The position numbers were made by a program, and so were the translations under genes. The notes under the pieces were generated by a model. The model ran no database searches and had not been told where the DNA came from. It worked only from the letters and a program-made list of their open reading frames with translations. 64,000 nucleotides of DNA from Sternotherus odoratus (taxonomy: Eukaryota > Chordata > Testudines > Kinosternidae): NCBI GenBank assembly GCA_032164245.1, contig JAVMKO010000190.1, positions 62,001-126,000 on the forward strand, written 5' to 3'. How positions within the stretch are numbered: position 1 is the stretch's first letter; each line of letters starts with the position of its first letter. This document shows, piece by piece, positions 12,393-27,234 of this stretch.

Positions 12393-12972
12393 TGTATTAT
12401 CAATTGAGTAAGGTTCGTAGGACATAGAGGCAATAAGCACACTAGTGAGGAAGAATTCAGGCTATTTATTGCATAGCAGGCAAATAAAAGAGACAAGCAA
12501 GACCTTCTACTAAGCAAGGATATAATCTTACAGTCCTCCTTTCAGTCTTCAGGAACTCAGGAGGTGACGATGGAGGGACCCCCCCAGACCAACATGCTGC
12601 ACGAGTCTCAGGTCTGTATCGAAGTTCACTGAACCAGTGTTTCTGGGGCTTATTTACACCTAAAATCCACTTAGGCTATGTGGGAATTTGCAGTAAACAA
12701 GCCCATTAATTATGCCTGTTTTGATTTTAGGTGCCCAACTCTTACCAATGCTTATAACTTCCTTTCTAGTGTCCCATAGATTTATGAGAAGCAGCTGTCC
12801 ACTCAAATTAGATAAAGACTCCTCCAATATTCCAAAATCACGCTAGCTGAACACGCAGGTGTTTAAACAAAAAACTTTCTCAGGCAAGAGTAAGCCAGAG
12901 GCCTACTTGACCAAAGCCTACATGGAAGCCCAGGCATGAAAACAGCAATTGTACATGACACTCCTCGGAACA
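12393..12972 (-). mobile_element. Probable solo ERV-type LTR
   Basis: On the minus strand it reads TGTTCCGAGGAGTGTC at the start and TCAATTGATAATACA at the end, with an AATAAA signal (12464-12469 region) about 75 bp from the 3' end. The TG...CA ends and the position of the polyadenylation signal suggest a solo LTR. No convincing target duplication was found and no internal sequence adjoins it. Confidence 0.5.
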
Positions 12973-13179
12973 ACATCTTCCGGTATGTTTCCACTCCATA
13001 GACAAAGCTCCTATTCTTCTTCGAATGATGGTCCCTATTGTATTCCACCGAGGGGGAGTAACAAGCAGTTCCTAGATAGGTGGACGGGGAGAGCGAGATG
13101 ACAGAACTGTGCAGCAGAGGAGCTTTGCAGCGAGTAAGCTGTCAGCCACAGAACCACGCTCTGTCACATGAGGAGAAGA

Positions 13180-14700
13180 ACAGATGAGTACTCAAGTCCA
13201 CGTGGCTGATTGATGGCACTATCTTGGAATGGGCCCATATCCCACTGGTTCGGACCATCCTGATAATTGATAGCAGAGCTCAATTCACCCCAAGACCCAC
13301 TTCGAGATTCTCTGGGTGGATACGGCCTGCCCTCTGATTCCTTCCACTATGGAAACAAATAGCCAGGCAGATCTCTGGAATGGCTTTGTCTTTTGTAGGT
13401 AAAAGACCAGGGCATGATGTACACCAAGGAAGTGAAGCTGCCCTTCCGTATGTGATTTGGGATGCAGGCCAAGTGAGACAGCTCTCTACCTGCATTCAGA
13501 AATAGAGCTTACGCACAGACAGTGTTGTGCGGAGCACTGCACTGTCGGAACAGGCGGAGGGGCTCTGTGAACTACAGGATGTTTCTGAGGAGGTCATAGG
13601 CCTCTGGGTAAAATGGGAGATTCTGTAACACTGTGAGAAGACAGCAGGTGATCAAAAGTTTGCTTTTGTGCTGATGTATACATGCCTAAAGATCACAGAG
13701 TGGCTCTGGAATCTTTCAGTGAGTGCAAGGAGTCATCAGTCTTTTGATTGAAGAGGTGTGATTCACCAAAAGGGAGATCTTAGATTGTATTCTGCACTTC
13801 TCTGAGGAAACCAGGATTCTCTCCTCATGACGACTGCAGTTGCCAAAATGCACAAGGATGAATCTGCTGAATCAACTACAGCCTGAAGGATGGCATTTGC
13901 AACCCCCCTGCCTTCCTCTGGACTTGATAGGAACTGGACATAATCCTGCTCAGGGAGTTCATTTCCCATATGTGCAAACTGTAAGAAGTTGTATTTGGCC
14001 ATCACGGTCAGGCAGTTCGGATCCAGTACAAGGAGAAAACCTTTCAACCCGTAAGATCCAGTCTCTTGCCTGCCTTGTCAGCTGGGGCGAAGCGTGGGGA
14101 CTGTTTAGCTCACTCCATAGCAGCCTGAATCACTAGGGAATTGATAGAGGATGAGAGAATAGAGACTTGGAACCCTTGCGGGCAGGGCGGCACACACAGT
14201 CTGTGTCTGTTGGAGAGTGTCCTCATGTCCTAATGCCACCCTGGTACCAATGCGTGCATGCAGGTTGGATATAGGGGATGGGGCGATTCAGTAAGTTAGA
14301 GAACTGGGACACATGGAAATGTCATCCTTTCCAGAGCGAACACTTCATGAGGCCCTGCGGGGAGCAGCTGTGAGTCTCCTTCGAGTCAATGGCACCAGAT
14401 CTATGGACGGAACTGGGGCCAGAAAGGGGACATGTCTCGGAAGTGGGGATTCACTAGACGTTGGCAGAGGCCATGCCGGGGTGGGCGGGTCCGTAACAGG
14501 ACCTGGAAGCTCCAGCAAGTGATGCTGCTTTTTATCGCTCTTGGAGAGAGGTGCCTCTCTTTGGCCAGATCTCATGGAGGGCAGGGCATCTTTCTTCAAC
14601 CTGGAGGAAGACTTACTGCTCTGCCGATGTGCGTGCTTCTGAGACTCATGGCTCAGCCCCGGATCACTGGAGCCAGACTGAAGCTCCGCAGTAATGCTAT
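13180..14700 (-). mobile_element. DIRS-type retroelement remnant (LAP2alpha-like Gag, recombinase trace)
   Basis: Between about 14600 and 13770 the minus strand encodes a Ser/Pro-rich basic segment followed by a segment with YNFLQF, LPEQDYVQFL, ANAILQAVVDSAD and ATAVVMRRESWF. This pattern matches the LAP2alpha-like Gag of DIRS retroelements. At about 13420-13280 there are traces resembling a tyrosine recombinase (RGQAVSTQRISKW in a shifted frame). The frame is broken repeatedly, and reverse transcriptase and RNase H are absent. The assignment rests on recalled peptide patterns and is moderate. Confidence 0.5.
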
Positions 14701-18196
<3,496 letters not shown>

Positions 18197-18579
18197 TCAG
18201 GGACAGTCCTGGCAGGAATCCCGATACCTCCCCCCACCATAAAATAGTATGTAAACAAACCGCAGGAAGGAAGAGGAAGTCGACAGGAAAAAGTAGGAGA
18301 AGCTGGAAATTGTAGAACATTAATAAGGTGAAGCAAGGGAAAAAAATGGAAAAATCTCTGGCCAGAAGAATTAAGGAAACAGGAAGGAAGGATTTTTCAC
18401 TATATCAATAAAAAAAAATCCTAGCAGTTTTATTGGTCCATTATTAGACAGAAAAGGAAGACACCACAATAATAACAACAATACAGAAGAAATAAAAATG
18501 TTCGGTGAGTATTTCTCTCCTGGATTTGGGGAAAACAAGCAAATGATGTTGTGATAGGTCTATGATGACAACAACACTC

Positions 18580-21160
18580 TTTTCATGAAAATAATAATTC
18601 ACAAGGATGTTAAACAGAAGCTACTAATGTCAGACATTTTAAACGCAGCATTTCCAGATATCTTCCATTCCAGAGTTTTAAAAAAGCAGACTGAGGAGCT
18701 CTCTGGACCATTAATGCTGCTTTTCAATAGCTCTTGGGACACTGTGGAAACTCCAGAAGATTGGAAGAAAGCTAAAGTTGCCCCTAGATCTAAAAAAAAT
18801 TGTAAAGGGGATGACTAAGATAATGGGGCTGTCATCGAACCAGGGCAAGATAACGGGGAGGGGAGGGGGAATATTAATAAAGAATTAAAAGAGGGTGATA
18901 TCATTCATTCCAATCAACATAAATTTACAGAAAATAGATCCTCATAAACTAATTGGATGTTATTTTTAAGAAGATCAGAAATGGGGTTGATAAAGGAATA
19001 GCATTAACATAATAGATTTTGATTTCTCCAAGGCAGGGGTCTCAAACATGCGGCCTGCCAAGCTCCCCGGGTCCCCCTCCCTCCGCCCCCCAAGTTCTTT
19101 CTTTCTCTGGTGGCATAGCAGTTTCCGGGAGGGAGGTGCCAGGAGAGGCAAGCCTCCCGCAGAGGGGAGGAGGCCCGCCAAACTCCCCACAGCCCTCCCA
19201 CCCTCCTCAGCAGGAAGGTTACCGGTGCTGGCCCCTCCTTCCCGGAAAGTGCTGTGCCACCAGAGAACTGCCTGGAGGTAGGAAGAAGCATGAGGGGTGG
19301 GGAGGGGAAGAGGCGGAGAAGAGAAACTGGAAGCAGGGACCAGGAGAGATGGGGGGAGAAGCGGCAGGGATTTGGAGCAGCACGGGGGCGCTTTTTGAAA
19401 GGGACTTGGAGCAGCGTGGGCGGGGGGAGGCAAGGAAAGGGTGAGAATTTGGAGCAGCGCGCTGGGAGGGGGTCAGGGAAAGGGCTTTGGAGCAGCATGC
19501 CGGGAGCGGAGGGGGGTGGGTATTTGGGAAAGGGATTTGGAGTAGCGCACCCGGGAGGTGACAGATTCTAGAAGGGCAGAATCCATAAGAAGAAGGGCGG
19601 AATCCATATGTCCGGGTTTTTGAGTTGTAAATAGTGTCCGGGTAGAAACTGGAAAAGGTCCGGATTTCCCTCGCCTCCCTGTGCAGAGCACGGCCTGGCT
19701 GACAGAGGCCGGCCAGATTGAGCCAGTCCTGCAGCGAGAACCCCTCCCCTGCATTCTCAGATGACCGGTGGTGCAGATCTAAAACTCTTCCCCATTCCCA
19801 CCTCCTCCTCCTCCCCTGTTTTCTCAGATTCCCCAGCCGGGGGTGTCTCTAAAGCTCTTCCCTTCCTGTCCCCTCCCATGTACTCTCAGATCCCCGGCTG
19901 GGTGCAGGTGCTGGGAAACACCCCTGGCAAGCCAGCCTTTCCCCTGGAGCCACATTCATCTCAAAAGATCGGGAGATTCGAGAGGCTGAAAGCTTTGCTA
20001 CTTCTACCGAAGACAAATTCCACTCGATCGGATTGAAAGGAATCAGATTAAACTACAGAATGGAAAGCTTTCACTATTGGCAGAGGTGATCTAGTCAATA
20101 GAAGAGAAGCGGATTGTTCCAGTAACATTCAAACCAATCATGATTGCTTAAAGTACATAAGCAGAATTGCTGTACGTGATCTATTAATAACTACTCTAGT
20201 TTGAACTTAGATTTTTATAGATGCCTGGAAGCACTTTTTTCTTTACTAATGCTGTTTCTGGGAGTAATTTTCACTGGGCTGTTACTGATCATACAAGGTG
20301 TTCTGTGCTATCTTATCCAGTTGTCAGGCATGGGTAAAATACTGCAATCCATGAAGCAGGTGATAATCCATCTATTTTCCCACCTATAGGAATTCCACAT
20401 CATTTGCTGATCTTAGAACTTTTCTGAGTTTAGAACTTTTCAAACTCTAGTAAAGTGGATTTTGGAGTTCATATACCAGTAGTCCAACAATGAGATAAAA
20501 TGGAAACACAATGTATTTAAATATATTGTCCATTTCTAGAAGCTGGATCAAATAAGATCATGGATTAAGTAGGCACAACTGCTAATGAAATCAGCTCCAG
20601 AGCTGAATTTGGCCAAATGTCTTTAAAGCCTTTGGCCAAGCTCCCTGTGCCCCCCTGCTGCCTACCTCCAGGGGTTTCCCACTGCCAAACAGCTGTTGGT
20701 GGTGCTTAGCGCTTTCCAGGAGGAAGGGGGCAGGAGCTGTGCACTCGGGGGAGGTGGAGTGGGGGGCGGGGCCTCATGGAAGGGGTGGAGTGGGGGCGGG
20801 GCTGGAGGCAATGAGGGGGGCATGTCAGTGGTGTGGCCCTTGGGCCAATGCACTAGTCCTCTTGCAGCCCTAGTGGTCACTTGAGTTTGAGACCCCTGCA
20901 CTAAGGTATTTGACCTGGTACAACATGAGACAAATTACAAGACAAAATTAACATTGTAAACATTAACTAGACTCAACACCCTCTGATACATTTTGAAATG
21001 TAACTCTAAATGGTCACGTGGGTGTCTTTCTAGTGGGGTCCCACATGGATCGGTTACTGGCTCTCTGCTATTGAACTTGATTATCAATGATGTGGGAGAG
21101 AACATAAGATCACTGATGAAGTTTGCAGAGGACACACTTTGGGAGAGTGGTAAATAATGA
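18580..21160 (+). mobile_element. CR1 LINE ORF2 fragment split by a hAT insertion
   Basis: The left part (18580-19033) encodes CR1 reverse-transcriptase pieces: LSGPLMLLFNSSWDT, VETPEDWKKAKVAP and a degraded DFSKA. The right part (20899-21160) resumes with FDLV-like sequence, GVPHGSVTGSLLLN and INDVGENIRSLMKFAEDT. The two parts join in reading order once the hAT element and one copy of its target duplication are ignored. Several stops and shifts show it is dead. Confidence 0.82.
19034..20898. mobile_element. Complete 1.87-kb non-autonomous hAT element
   Basis: The left terminus CAGGGGTCTCAAAC and right terminus GTTTGAGACCCCTG are perfect 14-bp inverted repeats. The flanks are CTCCAAGG (19026-19033) and CACTAAGG (20899-20906), matching at 6 of 8 positions, as expected of an old hAT 8-bp duplication. 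The ends are GC-rich and the middle AT-rich. No transposase is recognisable. Related ends occur at 5983 and 45883. Confidence 0.9.
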
Positions 21161-22384
21161 AGAGTGTCAGTGGGTTCGGGCTGCAGCCCTGGGAGTCTGG
21201 GAAGTTTTTGAAGCCCTGGCTAGAGGGTTATTTCCTGATCCACAAAGAGGGGAATGTTCCACGTCCAAACCCAAGGAGTCGGCTCCTTCAATGTGGAGTC
21301 TAATCCGAACTCATTCCAGCAGGTTTGTCCCAAGTTTGCCCCCTCCCCTTCCCCAGCCTGGGTATGTCCTGCCCGCTCCAACCCCCAGCAGCTCCAACCC
21401 TCCTGTACATTTACTGCCCATCTCCCTCCAGCCAGACCCCACCACCTGCCCCGTGACAATCCCGTACCTCCGCTAACTCTGCTGCAGCCATTGTCTTTCC
21501 CCTGGAAGGACGGGACGATCCGGAGTGACACACGGATGTTATTCTGTAGCCTGATCGGGAGGAAAAGAGCCGTTAGAGAGATTTCAGAAGAGGCTTTTCT
21601 CCATTTCACACACAGGACCCACCAGACTTTTCCCCCTGAAAACTGATTTTCTAGGCTCTGCCACTCTAGAAAACAGCTACTTTATTAGAGGTCGGTCTTC
21701 CCAACATGTGTAAACCCTTCCAGGCCTGCTCTACATTACAAAGACCTGATCTACACTAGGTCAACATAAGCTGCAGTGCACTGACTTAGTTGCGTGTGTC
21801 TCGGTCTTAAATTTATCTCCCACCGTGTAAACTGTCCATTATGCCAACACGGTAATACCTGTTCCCCAGGCAACATTGAGCCAAGGTTGATGCACTGAAG
21901 TCAACATAGTGCATGTGTAAACACCGTGTTACGTGTGCCAACCTAACAGTTCTCCAGCAGCTATCCCACAATGGCTCAAGGCCACCATTTCCCACCTAAA
22001 CAACAAGAAACTGCTGCAGATCAAATGGGTGGGAAAACACCCCAAACGTGAGGAGATTTTAAGTTGACAGTGGACAGAACATGGGGGAAAATCTGAAGAG
22101 AAAAGAGAATTAGCCAATCATTTGAGAGAAAAATAGAGAATTGACATGAATTTCCTATTCACATTGGATAGTTTGAGAAAGGGGGCAGAAATGAGGAGAT
22201 TTTTGCCAATTCTGGGGGCTAAGGGGAAGCAGCCTTCACCCCCGTATTCCTGTGCTGTTGAGAGTTGGTGAAATGTGCCATGTCACACTCTCCCCTCCCT
22301 CCATCTCTGGTCTTCCCCCCTTTCCCTTCCTGACACCTCCACCCTCCAGGCACACAAAAGGCCAACCCCACTGGGGCCCAGTCT
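21161..22384. other. Non-coding, includes a possible DNA-transposon remnant
   Basis: No gene recognised. From about 21720 to 22000 phrases such as CTGATCTACACTAGGTCAACAT and CAGCAGCTATCCCACAATGG resemble PIF/Harbinger or related MITE sequence in reptiles, but termini were not delimited. Confidence 0.4.
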
Positions 22385-22508
22385 AGGGTGACCAGTGAGC
22401 AAATGTGAAAAATGGAGATAGGAAGTGAGGGGTAATAGGAGGCTATATAAGAAAAAGTCCCCAAAATCAAGACTAACCCTATAAAATTGGGCCATCTAGT
22501 CACCCTAC
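22385..22508. mobile_element. Small MITE with 8-bp target duplication
   Basis: Starts AGGGTGACCAG and ends CTAGTCACCCTAC. The identical octamer CCCAGTCT flanks it at 22377-22384 and 22509-22516. The duplication length indicates hAT-type mobilisation. Confidence 0.75.
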
Positions 22509-22994
22509 CCCAGTCTCTTCTCTTCCTGAATCCCCCACTTTGCTCCTTGAGCAGGAGCTGCAGCCAGCTACATCACCGCTCTCAAGGCAGCTCTCGGTCC
22601 TCCCTCAGGGACAGTCACAACCAGGGAGCAGATTCCCAGGGGCTGCAAAAGCTCAGGTTCCTGGGGGATTTGGGCGAAGCCCAGCACTTTCCCAGAGGTC
22701 TCCGGCTCCACAGTTGGTTTTGGCCGAGCCCGGGGCTACTCTAGGGGGCTAGTTCCAGGCACTGGAGAAAGTCTCTCCCCTCGGCTGGGCACCTGAGGCG
22801 TTTTAACGAAGGTCTTTCCGTGGCACAGGCCCTGCGGGGGCCGAGGAGCTGCTCAGCCCAGGGTTCCCAGATCACCCCGGAGGCAGCAGCGAGCGACCCA
22901 AGAAACTCAAACCCGAGAGAGAGCAGCCTCCCCACTGCCAGCAACAGCCAGAGCCCCCCTGGGGGACAGAAACCAGGGACCCCACCTCCCTCAC

Positions 22995-23009
22995 CTCACT
23001 GGCCCCCAT
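22995..23009 (-). CDS. Candidate first coding exon of gene 1 (five codons)
   Basis: On the minus strand ATGGGGGCCAGTGAG is followed by GTGAGG, a good donor. It would give MGASE in phase 0, which joins in frame to the GPVTF start of the KRAB-A exon. This is the phase used by gene 2, whose first coding exon also ends in phase 0. No independent support exists. A TAAGGCC-starting acceptor site upstream is weak. Confidence 0.25.
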
Positions 23010-23039
23010 GTTAATCCAGAGTCACGCCTTGGCCTTACT

Positions 23040-23767
23040 GCAGTGTCAATCCAGACACCGGAGTCTATAGACCAGCAACGTGGTCTAGGAGGGAGGAGGC
23101 CGAAATCCTTTCACACATATAATGGGGGATCCCCCCTTGCCCAGCCCCGCTGCTCCCCACGTCTGGGGCGAGGACTCAGGTCAATTTCCCAAGCACAGTC
23201 TGGACAAGGCTGGGGGGGGGGGGGCGCGTTGGAAGATGTGTTATTAACGTCCCACAGGGACATTTTACAACTTCACGTCTAATGTCCCCACACCCATTTG
23301 ATCAGGACACAGGGCAGGATGGGTACAAGGATTATCGCACTCAGGGGCAGGGTATGGACACGGGGGACATTGTCACCCCCCCCGCCTCATCCATTCACAC
23401 AGGCACCGGGGCGCCCGGGCCAAAGCTGCCGTCCCAGGAGAGGGGAGGGGATGGAGGAGCCAAAAGATTCAACAAATCCCCACGTCCTGTCCCTGGCCAA
23501 TAATCGTCCCCAGATCCCCCTCCCCAGGTCATTTATCCGGCACTTCACCCCCAGACAGGTGGGACCTTTTCCAACCTAATCCCCCCGGCTGCAATTTCCG
23601 CCCCGTTGCTTCTTCCCCAGCCCCAGCGGGTCAGGAGACGGGTGTTTCCTCCTCCTGCGGGTAACGCCCTGGGATGTGCCGGACAACGGTCCCCACGTCC
23701 CCGCTCGGCTCCGCTCTTCCACCTGTCGCTCCTGTGCGGGAGTCACTGCGCTCTGCACACGGGAGAC
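23040..23767. other. GC-rich intron-like sequence
   Basis: No gene or repeat recognised. It lies between the candidate first coding exon of gene 1 and the minisatellite. Confidence 0.45.
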
Positions 23768-25009
23768 CGTTAACGGATAGAACGGGCGGGGGAGGGGAGA
23801 CGCGGGGCCGTAACGGATAGAACGGGCGGGGGAGGGGTGACGCGGGGCCGTTAACGGATAGAACGGGCGGGGGAGGGGTGACGCGGGGCAGTTAACGGAT
23901 ATAACGGGCGGGGGAGGGGTGACGCGGGGCCGTTAACGGATAGAACGGGCGGGGGAGGGGTGACGCGGGGCCGTTAACGGATAGAACGGGCGGGGGAGGG
24001 GTGACGCGGGGCCGTTAACGGATAGAACGGGCGGGGGAGGGGTGACGCGGGGCCGTTAACGGATACAACGGGCGGGGGAGGGGTGACGCGGGGCCGTTAA
24101 CGGATACAACGGGCGGGGGGAGGGGTGACGCGGGGCCGTTAACGGATACAACGGGCGGGGGGAGGGGTGACGCGGGGCCGTTAACGGATAGAACGGGCGG
24201 GGGAGGGGTGACGCGGGGCCGTTAACGGATACAACGGGCGGGGGGAGGGGTGACGCGGGGCCGTTAACGGATACAACGGGCGGGGGGAGGGGTGACGCGG
24301 GGCCGTTAACGGATAGAACGGGCGGGGGAGGGGTGACGCGGGGCCGTAACGGATAGAACGGGCGGGGGAGGGGTGACGCGGGGCCGTTAACGGATAGAAC
24401 GGGCGGGGGAGGGGTGACGCGGGGCAGTTAACGGATAGAACGGGCGGGGGAGGGGTGACGCGGGGCCGTTAACGGATACAACGGGCGGGGGAGGGGTGAC
24501 GCGGGGCCGTTAACGGATACAACGGGCGGGGGAGGGGTGACGCGGGGCCGTTAACGGATACAACGGGCGGGGGGAGGGGTGACGCGGGGCCGTTAACGGA
24601 TACAATGGGCGGGGGGAGGGGTGACGCGGGGCCGTTAACGGATACAACGGGCGGGGGAGGGGTGACGCGGGGCCGTTAACGGATACAACGGGCGGGGGAG
24701 GGGTGACGCGGGGCCGTTAACGGATACAACGGGCGGGGGTAGGGGTGACGCGGGACCGTTAACGGATAGAACGGGCGGGGGAGGGGTGACGCGGGGCCGT
24801 TAACGGATACAACGTGCGGGGGGAGGGGTGACGCGGGGCCGTTAACGGATAGAACGGGCGGGGGAGGGGTGACGCGGGGCCGTTAACGGATACAACGTGC
24901 GGGGGGAGGGGTGACGCGGGGCCGTTAACGGATAGAACGGGCGGGGGAGGGGTGACGCGGGGCCGTTCACGGATAGAACGGGCGGGGGAGGGGTGACACG
25001 TGACCCTTA
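23768..25009 (+). repeat. CpG- and G-rich 41-bp minisatellite, about 30 copies
   Basis: The unit is CCGTTAACGG, then ATAGAACGGGCGG or ATACAACGGGCGG, then GGGAGGGG, then TGACGCGGGG. About 30 units are counted, with one or two decayed ones toward 25.1 kb. Each unit has six CpGs, a perfect 10-bp palindrome CCGTTAACGG, three AACGG motifs over both strands, and four G-runs in quadruplex spacing. Variants (G or C at one site, five or six G, GTGC instead of GGGC) are arranged in blocks, and copies 25-28 form two repeats of a dimer. It lies in the inferred first intron of gene 1, about 190 bp from the exon-1 donor. Confidence 0.95.
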
Positions 25010-25089
25010 ACAGATATAACATGGGGGGGAGGGATGGGGCAGGGCAAGCTGCGCGGGGGGGGGGGGAAACTGGGCTGTTAACGGACATA

Positions 25090-25830
25090 ACGGCTGAGGG
25101 GTGTGACGTGCGGCTGTGAAGGGGGCGGGGCCAAGCCGCGCGCTCTACGGGGGGGCGGGGCAGGCTCCGCGGGGGGGTCCCGCTCCCCGCACTCACCTGA
25201 TATCGGTCCCCAGTCCCGGCTCTGCCAGGGGGCGCAGGGCTGGCAGCGAGGAGATCCCCCCCCCCATCGGCGCGAGCGCGGAAACTGCTTCCGGGCGGCG
25301 CGCCCGGCCTGCTGGGAAATGAAGTCTCCGGTGGAGACCCTCCAGTACCTGGGCTGGGGAAGGCGGAAGCGCCCCCGGTGCAGGCTGGGAGATGTAGTCC
25401 CTGACTCTCCCGGGACCGGAAGTGACGTTGAGCGGGGGGGGGGGGGGCGAAGCGAGAAGCCGGGCCGTGCTGGGCCGTTGGAGCCTCCAGGTAGCGGCGC
25501 GAGCCTGGGGGCGGGGCTGGGGGCGGGGCGGTGACTCCGCCCCAGTGTCCGGGGGACCCGGCATCTCGCAGCGCCGGGATCTGCTCCCGGGGGGGCCCCG
25601 CCCGCGGGGGGGTCGGAGCTGCTGCCCCCGCGGGAGACCAACAACCCCCCCCCCCGCCCGGCTCTGCCCTGGGGGGGGACCAGCCCCCCGGGGTCCCGGC
25701 GGGGGGCGGGGGGGGGGGAGTGAGACCGGGCGGGGGGGGGACCCGGGGAAAGGGGAAAATGTCTGATCGGCCCGGACATGGGGGGGGGGGAAGAGCAGGT
25801 GACCCCCAAGGGGCGGGGGGGGGGGGCTGA
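25090..25830. promoter_or_regulatory. CpG-island promoter, probably bidirectional (copy 1)
   Basis: Very CpG-rich. On the minus strand a first exon could end at donor TATCAG|GTGAGT (boundary 25197), in the direction of gene 1. On the plus strand another could end at CCTCCAG|GTAGCG (boundary 25490). Between them lie ETS/CRE and ZNF143-like motifs. The part 25485-25690 recurs inverted at 36184-36385. No TATA box is visible, as usual for CpG-island promoters. Long G runs may include assembly errors. Confidence 0.65.
25380..25428 (-). promoter_or_regulatory. ZNF143-like site plus ETS/CRE composite
   Basis: The minus strand reads ACTACATCTCCCAGCCTGC, close to the ZNF143/THAP11 motif (ACTACAATTCCCAGAATGC type). 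The plus strand at 25415-25428 reads ACCGGAAGTGACGT, an ETS (GABPA-like) core overlapping a TGACGT CRE half-site. A second, weaker ACTTCATTTCCCAGCAGGC copy is on the minus strand near 25300-25325. Both main motifs are kept in the inverted promoter copy at 37.06-37.11 kb. Confidence 0.6.
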
Positions 25831-26439
25831 GATCCCCTCGGATTTACCGCTTCCCCCCCGCCCTGGGGACCCCCCGTCCTGCCCCCTTTCTCCCTAGAGA
25901 GCCACGAGCCACATCCAGGGTGACCCCCCCTTTACCCCCCACCCCTGAGAAGGTCTCTGGTCCCCTCCCCCCATCCGACCCCATTTCCCCCCCCCTTCGC
26001 CAATGGCCAGTTCACATCTCAGGTCCGGGGTCCCCCCCCCCATTGTTCCCTGCAGGGATTTGTCCTTGTTCTTGTGGGAATCGTTTCCTCGGGTTATTTC
26101 TGAACTGGGAAGAGGGTCGATGGGCAGAGGCTGGGGGAGCCTGAGACCCGGATACCTCTGGGCTGGGGGGGACGTTCTCTGCTGGCAACAGGGACTGGGA
26201 AGGTCCAGAATGTGGCCCCCATGGAGACAGCGCAGCCCCAGGTTTCCCAGTCTCAGCTACTTCCCCCACCCTGCCCAACCCAGCAGTCCCCCCATCCCCA
26301 CCCCTGCCTGCGAGTCACGTCCCCAGACCCCACGGCCATTCGATAGATCGATATCAAATTATTGAAAATCTTCCCGTTTTTCTCTCCAGGTGTCTGACTG
26401 AGATCCGGGCTCCTTTCTGCCAAGTGCTGCAGAGACCCC
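25831..26439. other. C-rich sequence downstream of the promoter, no gene
   Basis: Short frames only. A possible acceptor TTTTCTCTCCAG at about 26390 would suit a plus-strand non-coding transcript from 25.49 kb, but nothing confirms it. Confidence 0.35.
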
Positions 26440-26900
26440 AAGTGAGATCAGACCCCACTGTTGTGCCAGGTAATATTGAGATCCAGACTGTGATCATGGC
26501 CCCCTTGTGCCAGGCAGCGCATGACTGCTGCCCACATTGCTACCTCCATTGTGCTCGGCACTTCAAAGACCCCGACTGAGATCTGTGTCCCTGTTGGGCC
26601 TGGCTTGGCACTGACCCTGACAAAGATCACACCCCACCACTGTACCGGGCACTGCACTGACCCTGACAAAGATCACACCCCACCACTGTACTGGGCACTG
26701 CACTGACCCTGACAAAGATCACACCCCACCACTGTACTGGGCACTGCACCAACCCTGGCAAAGATCCTGGCCCCACATTTTTCCAGCTCCTGCAGGGACC
26801 CTAAACAGAATCAGGGGTCCTGTAATTCCCAGGCAGGCCCCTTGTTGTGCAGGGCTCTGCACAGACACTGACCAAGATCAGGGTCCCCGTTGTGATTGGT
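26440..26900 (+). repeat. Degenerate tandem array with three near-identical 46-bp units
   Basis: The units CACTGACCCTGACAAAGATC followed by ACACCCCACCACTGTACYGG and GCACTG occur three times in tandem at about 26606-26748. More diverged units (GATCCAGACTGTGATCATGG, CTGACCAAGATCAGGG) flank them on both sides. The length is not a multiple that keeps an open frame, so it is unlikely to be coding. Confidence 0.8.
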
Positions 26901-26919
26901 GCTGAACAGACACCAAGGG

Positions 26920-27205
26920 TCTGTCAACACTGCCATTAAAACCCCACAGCTGGCCCATGCAGCTGACTCAGGCTCACAGGGCCAGGTGAAGGGGTTGTTT
27001 AATTGCACTATGTCCGGGCTCGGGCTGGACCCAGGATGTAGAACCCCGTGAGTTGGGAGGGTGACGGACCTTGGGCTGGAGCATCTACACCACAATGAAC
27101 AGTCCTGCAGCCTGAGCCATGTGAGCCCAAGTCAGCAGGCCCGGGCCAGCCGCTGGTGTCTAACCGCAGGGTAGACCTGCCCACGGTGACAGAGAGTCCT
27201 TGCCA
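26920..27205. mobile_element. Fold-back MITE
   Basis: The left end GTCTGTCAACACTGCCATTA with AGCTGGCCCATGCAGCTGAC pairs with the right end, which contains GTCAGCAGGCCCGGGCCAGC and GGTGTCTAACCGCAG. The arms form an imperfect long palindrome. A relative lies at about 61900-62235. Confidence 0.6.
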
Positions 27206-27234
27206 CAAACAGCGCAAAGGCTAACTAGGCAAAT

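Noticed and set aside
20201..20389. Small hydrophobic frame resembling a membrane protein
   Set aside because: It sits in the AT-rich middle of the hAT element. Hydrophobicity follows T-richness and no start context or homologue is apparent.
23768..25009. CRISPR array
   Set aside because: The units are contiguous head-to-tail repeats without unique spacers, in a vertebrate genome.
24759..25809. Long Pro/Arg-rich frames across the minisatellite and CpG island
   Set aside because: They follow GC composition and repeat period, lack any domain and are mirrored on both strands.
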